This document shows positions 61,133 to 64,000 of a DNA stretch of 64,000 bases, piece after piece; position 1 is the stretch's first letter, and the number at the start of each line of letters is the position of its first letter. The notes below the pieces were generated by a model. That model searched no databases. It was not told the origin of the DNA and was given only the letters and a program-made list of their open reading frames with translations. Source of the stretch: Shewanella algae (GTDB lineage: Bacteria > Pseudomonadota > Gammaproteobacteria > Enterobacterales > Shewanellaceae); the NCBI RefSeq assembly GCF_009183365.2, contig NZ_CP068230.1:1765001-1829000 (forward strand), in the 5' to 3' direction. A program made the position numbers and the translations under genes.

Positions 61133-62500
61133 ATGGACAATAACACCCTGAATAGAGGAGGCGGTACTTTACTGCCCATGGTGCTGATTGGAATACTCTT
61201 TTTTGTATTCGGCTTCGTAACCTGGCTCAATGGTGCACTGATCCCTTTTCTGAAAATCGCCTGTGAACTCAATGAGCTGCAAGCTTATCTTGTGGCCTTT
61301 GTATTCTATATCGCTTACTTCGTGATGGCCTTGCCTATGTCCGGGCTGTTGACCCGTTTCGGTTACCGTGCCGGGCTACAGATTGGCCTTGGGGTAATGG
61401 CGAGTGGCGCACTGCTGTTTATCCCTGCGGCGCTGAGCCACACCTTTGGCCTGTTTTTACTGGCGTTGTTTGTTCTGGGAACCGGCCTTACCATACTGCA
61501 AACCGCGGCCAATCCATACATTGTTTGCATTGGTCCGCGAGAAAGCGCCGCCATGCGGATCAGCTGTATGGGCGTGGTCAACAAGGGCGCCGGTTTTATT
61601 GTTCCTTTGGTGTTCAGTGCCTGGGTGCTGACAGGTATGGATGCTTTTACGCCGGAAGCGTTGGCACAGCTCAGTGAGCTTGAGCGCACTGCGGCATTGG
61701 AGCAACTGTCTGCCCGCTTGGTGCAGCCTTACCTGGCGATGGCGGTTGTCTTGGCTCTGTTGCTGCTGTATGTGCGATTTTCGCCTCTGCCCGAACTGCA
61801 ACTTGAACAGGGCTGCCAGGTCAAAAGCTGTGACAGCTTGGTACCGAGAACAGATTGGCGCGCCATTCTGGCCTATCCTCAGGCTATTCTCGGAGCACTG
61901 ACTCTCTTTATGTATATAGGTGCCGAAGTGATTGCCGGTGACAGCATAGGCCTCTATGGCCAGCATCTTAAAGTGGCCGAATTTGGCATTCTGACCTCCT
62001 ACACCATGGGATTTATGGTGCTGGGCTATTTGCTCGGCATACTCTTGATCCCAAGAGTAATGAGTCAGCGCAGCGCTTTGGTGGGCTCGGCGCTGGCTGG
62101 GTTGGTGTTTACTTTGGGGATCATGCTTGGAGATGAAACCAGCATGCAGCTGTCGAGCCTCTTGCTCGAACCTTTGGGGATAATGCCGCTGCCGGATCCC
62201 TTGCTTTACCTTGCGCTACTTGGCTTTGCCAACGCCTTGGTCTGGCCCGCTGTCTGGCCGCTGGCGCTGGAAGGGCTCGGCCGCCTGACTGCTGTGGCCT
62301 CGGCACTGCTCATCATGGGCATAGCCGGTGGCGCCTTGCTGCCCTTGCTCTATGGCGCCTTGGTGCATCAGGGTGTGCCTCATCAAAGCGCCTACGGGAT
62401 CCTCCTTCCCTGCTATGGGATGATCCTTTATTACGCCGTTGCCGGCCACAAGCTGCGGGCCTGGTCGGGAGCGGCCGCCACCAAAGCCGTGATTGACTGA
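61133..62500 (+). CDS. agaP: AgaP, sugar/proton symporter (FHS family MFS)
   Basis: 455 residues, twelve hydrophobic segments. The start FFVFGFVTWLNGALIPFLK and the ETAANPYI-like QTAANPYIVCIG block are typical of fucose/glucose/NagP-type permeases. Expected to import GalNAc. The ATG at 61133 is preferred over that at 61124, because GAGGAG at 61118-61123 has proper spacing (9 bp) only to the second. Last aga gene; only 4 bp separate it from the converging azlD. Confidence 0.87.
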   Translation: MDNNTLNRGGGTLLPMVLIGILFFVFGFVTWLNGALIPFLKIACELNELQAYLVAFVFYIAYFVMALPMSGLLTRFGYRAGLQIGLGVMASGALLFIPAALSHTFGLFLLALFVLGTGLTILQTAANPYIVCIGPRESAAMRISCMGVVNKGAGFIVPLVFSAWVLTGMDAFTPEALAQLSELERTAALEQLSARLVQPYLAMAVVLALLLLYVRFSPLPELQLEQGCQVKSCDSLVPRTDWRAILAYPQAILGALTLFMYIGAEVIAGDSIGLYGQHLKVAEFGILTSYTMGFMVLGYLLGILLIPRVMSQRSALVGSALAGLVFTLGIMLGDETSMQLSSLLLEPLGIMPLPDPLLYLALLGFANALVWPAVWPLALEGLGRLTAVASALLIMGIAGGALLPLLYGALVHQGVPHQSAYGILLPCYGMILYYAVAGHKLRAWSGAAATKAVID

Positions 62501-62504
62501 GACC

Positions 62505-62807
62505 TCAGTAGATCCAGAAAAATACCGCCATGCTGACGATAGTGGTCAGCAGGGTGTTGCGGGTCAGCAGTGCCAGTAAGGCCGCCAGCAGTGCACAGCT
62601 GAGGTAGGGATTGCTCAGGCTCAGTTGCAACTCGCCGTCTCGCAGAAACACTATGGGGGCGAAGATGGCGCTTAATACCGCCGGCGCTGAAAAGCCAAGG
62701 AAAGCCTGGGTTTTCTTGCCAAGCCGTATCGGCAGCCCGGGCTCAAGCAGTAAATAACGGCTGAGTATCACCAACAGCGCCATTGTCAGTATGGTTAACC
62801 AAATCAT
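62505..62807 (-). CDS. azlD: AzlD-like branched-chain amino-acid exporter subunit
   Basis: 100-residue membrane protein with four hydrophobic segments, typical AzlD size and pattern (SRYLLLEPGLPIRLG, then FLGFSAPAVLSAIFAP). Works with AzlC to export branched-chain amino acids such as valine. Its ATG overlaps the azlC stop (shared A of TGATG-type overlap). Confidence 0.87.
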   Translation of the reverse strand: MIWLTILTMALLVILSRYLLLEPGLPIRLGKKTQAFLGFSAPAVLSAIFAPIVFLRDGELQLSLSNPYLSCALLAALLALLTRNTLLTTIVSMAVFFWIY

Positions 62808-63586
62808 GCCTGCTCCTCGCCTTTATCTTGTGTTGTCTCAACCGGTTTAACAGGACTGCTGCCCAAGAGGCTTTGATAGATATACCCCACAGCCATGGCG
62901 GTTACGGCGGCGATCAGCAGGCCACCCGGGATAGCCAGTGCTTCACACAGGACGCTCAGCAACATGGCCGTGAGCACACATAAGGCGGTGGCAACATTGA
63001 CTATCCTCGGCACCACCAAAGCGATAAAGGTGGCTGCGATGGCAAAATCCAGTCCCAGAGAGCCGAGATTATCCATAGAGCTGCCGGCAAGAATTCCGGC
63101 CAGGGTTGCCAGATTCCAGCCAAGATAAAAACTCAAACCAGCTCCCAGGGCGTACCAGGGCCTAAGGGGACTTTCCTTGCTTTGATTGGCAACCGCAAAG
63201 AGTTCATCCGTGAGCAGAAAACCCAGTGTCAGGCGCCAGCGCAGAGGTAAAGGGCTGATGGCTGGACGCATCGCCATGGCATACAGCAGATGACGCGAGG
63301 TAATCAATGCCGTGGTAACCAAAATGGCCAGTAGGCCTGAACCTGCCTTTATCATTCCGAGGGCGACCAACTGCGCCGAGCCTGCGAAAACAAACAGGCT
63401 CATGGCTTGACTCTCTAAGGCGCTGAGTCCGGTTTCCAGTGCCAGCGAGCCGGCCAATATTCCCCAGGGGATAACAGCTAAAGTCAGCGGCATTACCGCC
63501 AGGGTACCCCGTAAAAATTCGCGGCCCCGGTTAAGTTCCTGAACGCATGATGATTGCTGATTGTGAATGGTCAATCTTGACTCCAT
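62804..63586 (-). CDS. azlC: AzlC-like branched-chain amino-acid exporter subunit
   Basis: 260 residues. The core has GILAGSLALETGLSALESQ, MSLFVFAGSAQLVALG and LITSRHLLYAMAMRP, hallmarks of AzlC/YgaZ. The ATG at 63586 is chosen from family length; the frame is open for 80 codons further, into the gap before the integrase gene, with no homologous sequence. Ribosome-binding signal is weak. The pair is alone on the minus strand. Confidence 0.88.
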   Translation of the reverse strand: MESRLTIHNQQSSCVQELNRGREFLRGTLAVMPLTLAVIPWGILAGSLALETGLSALESQAMSLFVFAGSAQLVALGMIKAGSGLLAILVTTALITSRHLLYAMAMRPAISPLPLRWRLTLGFLLTDELFAVANQSKESPLRPWYALGAGLSFYLGWNLATLAGILAGSSMDNLGSLGLDFAIAATFIALVVPRIVNVATALCVLTAMLLSVLCEALAIPGGLLIAAVTAMAVGYIYQSLLGSSPVKPVETTQDKGEEQA

Positions 63587-63780
63587 CTTGATGATTTTTC
63601 TGTTTGAACAAATTGGCCCGGAGTGGTGCCGAATGCCCGTTTGAATTGACGGTTCGAATACATCCGTCATTGCCAAGTCTAAAGACTCTGATCTTATGGT
63701 TAGGTTTTTGCTTTTATAATCATAACACTTTGAATTATAGTGGATGAATAAGTCAATGTTCCCAACCTTTGGCACCTTGG

Positions 63781-63805
63781 GGTGGTACAAAAAGGTGGTA
63801 CAAAA
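63781..63805. repeat. 13-bp-period direct repeat before the integrase gene
   Basis: GGTGGTACAAAA occurs at 63781-63792 and 63794-63805, ending just before the integrase ATG. Such short direct repeats beside an integrase gene can be arm-type binding sites or part of an attachment region. Confidence 0.7.
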
Positions 63806-63808
63806 GAG

Positions 63809-64000
63809 ATGGCATTTATGATTCAACCTAAGCCCGATCCTAAGACCGGTGTATACAAGGTCAGGAAGGTCATTCCTGTCGAACTCAGACCCTTCCTTGA
63901 AGGTAAATCAGAGTTAAAACGCAGTCTCGATACCAAGGATGCCAAAGAAGCAAAGCAAAGGGCATCTGCAGCAGTTGCGGAATTGGAAGCGTTGGTTGCA
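63809..64000 (+). CDS. Tyrosine integrase, N-terminal part, 3' end outside window
   Basis: Open frame of 64 codons from ATG to the window end: starts MAFMIQPKPDP, then KTGVYKVRKVIPVELRPFLE and a basic helical stretch KRSLDTKDAKEAKQRA. This is the N-terminal region found in site-specific integrases of the phage/genomic-island type (DUF6538-like: VYxVRRVIPxxLRPxLxGKxExKRSLxTKD). The catalytic domain is not in the window. A second ATG at 63818 is possible. It indicates an integrated element to the right. Confidence 0.8.
   Translation, partial: MAFMIQPKPDPKTGVYKVRKVIPVELRPFLEGKSELKRSLDTKDAKEAKQRASAAVAELEALVA

Overview
The window is a gene-dense chromosomal stretch of a gammaproteobacterium, almost certainly a Shewanella. 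The reasons are a peptide transporter that closely matches my memory of the S. oneidensis PepTSo sequence, an oleABCD long-chain olefin cluster, a complete N-acetylgalactosamine (aga) regulon with a GH109 enzyme and a TonB receptor, and the pst operon built on oversized PstC/PstA permeases. Species cannot be fixed from the sequence alone. No rRNA, tRNA or CRISPR array was seen.

Layout. 1-9.3 kb: the 3' part of an ABC-F ATPase, a secreted M19-like hydrolase with C-terminal ricin-type lectin repeats, a tight cstA / cory-CC-star / ArsA-like ATPase operon, and a nucleoside hydrolase. 9.37-9.63 kb: a 262-bp IS5-type miniature element with CTAA target duplication, followed by about 600 bp without genes. 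10.2-18.5 kb: glycine betaine synthesis (betI-betB-betA) with a BetI-type operator, then a short divergent BCCT-like carrier, a TorF-type outer-membrane protein, a periplasmic PDC-like sensor protein and a chemoreceptor. 18.6-20.7 kb: DUF1415, DUF2797 and a GcvR-like ACT protein on the minus strand. 20.9-26.5 kb: pstC-pstA-pstB-phoU behind a Pho box, without pstS. 26.5-34.6 kb: housekeeping and transport genes (VOC, DUF502, BCCT, YajD, PepT, DUF1289, methyltransferase) with two tandem-repeat patches between genes.

34.8-45.2 kb: oleA-oleB-oleC-oleD, which condense two acyl-CoAs head to head and reduce the product to a long polyene. They are followed at short spacing by a protein resembling only the first half of MreB, then by an ABC ATPase and an ABC-permease/M1-aminopeptidase fusion. 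45.4-50.7 kb: an unrecognised small protein, a phosphohexomutase, a VOC protein, a WYL regulator, a SUKH/YrhA-like protein, a GNAT acetyltransferase and a NIPSNAP protein.

51.0-62.5 kb: the GalNAc regulon. A TonB receptor imports the sugar or its oligomers, GH109 can release GalNAc, AgaP moves it across the inner membrane, AgaK phosphorylates it, AgaA deacetylates it, AgaS deaminates and isomerises it to tagatose-6-phosphate, and AgaZ belongs to the aldolase step. AgaR is the DeoR-type repressor, with CTTTCG/CGAAAG motifs in the divergent promoter region. 62.5-64 kb: azlCD branched-chain amino-acid exporter genes and the first 64 codons of a tyrosine integrase, which probably mark the edge of an integrated element running out of the window.
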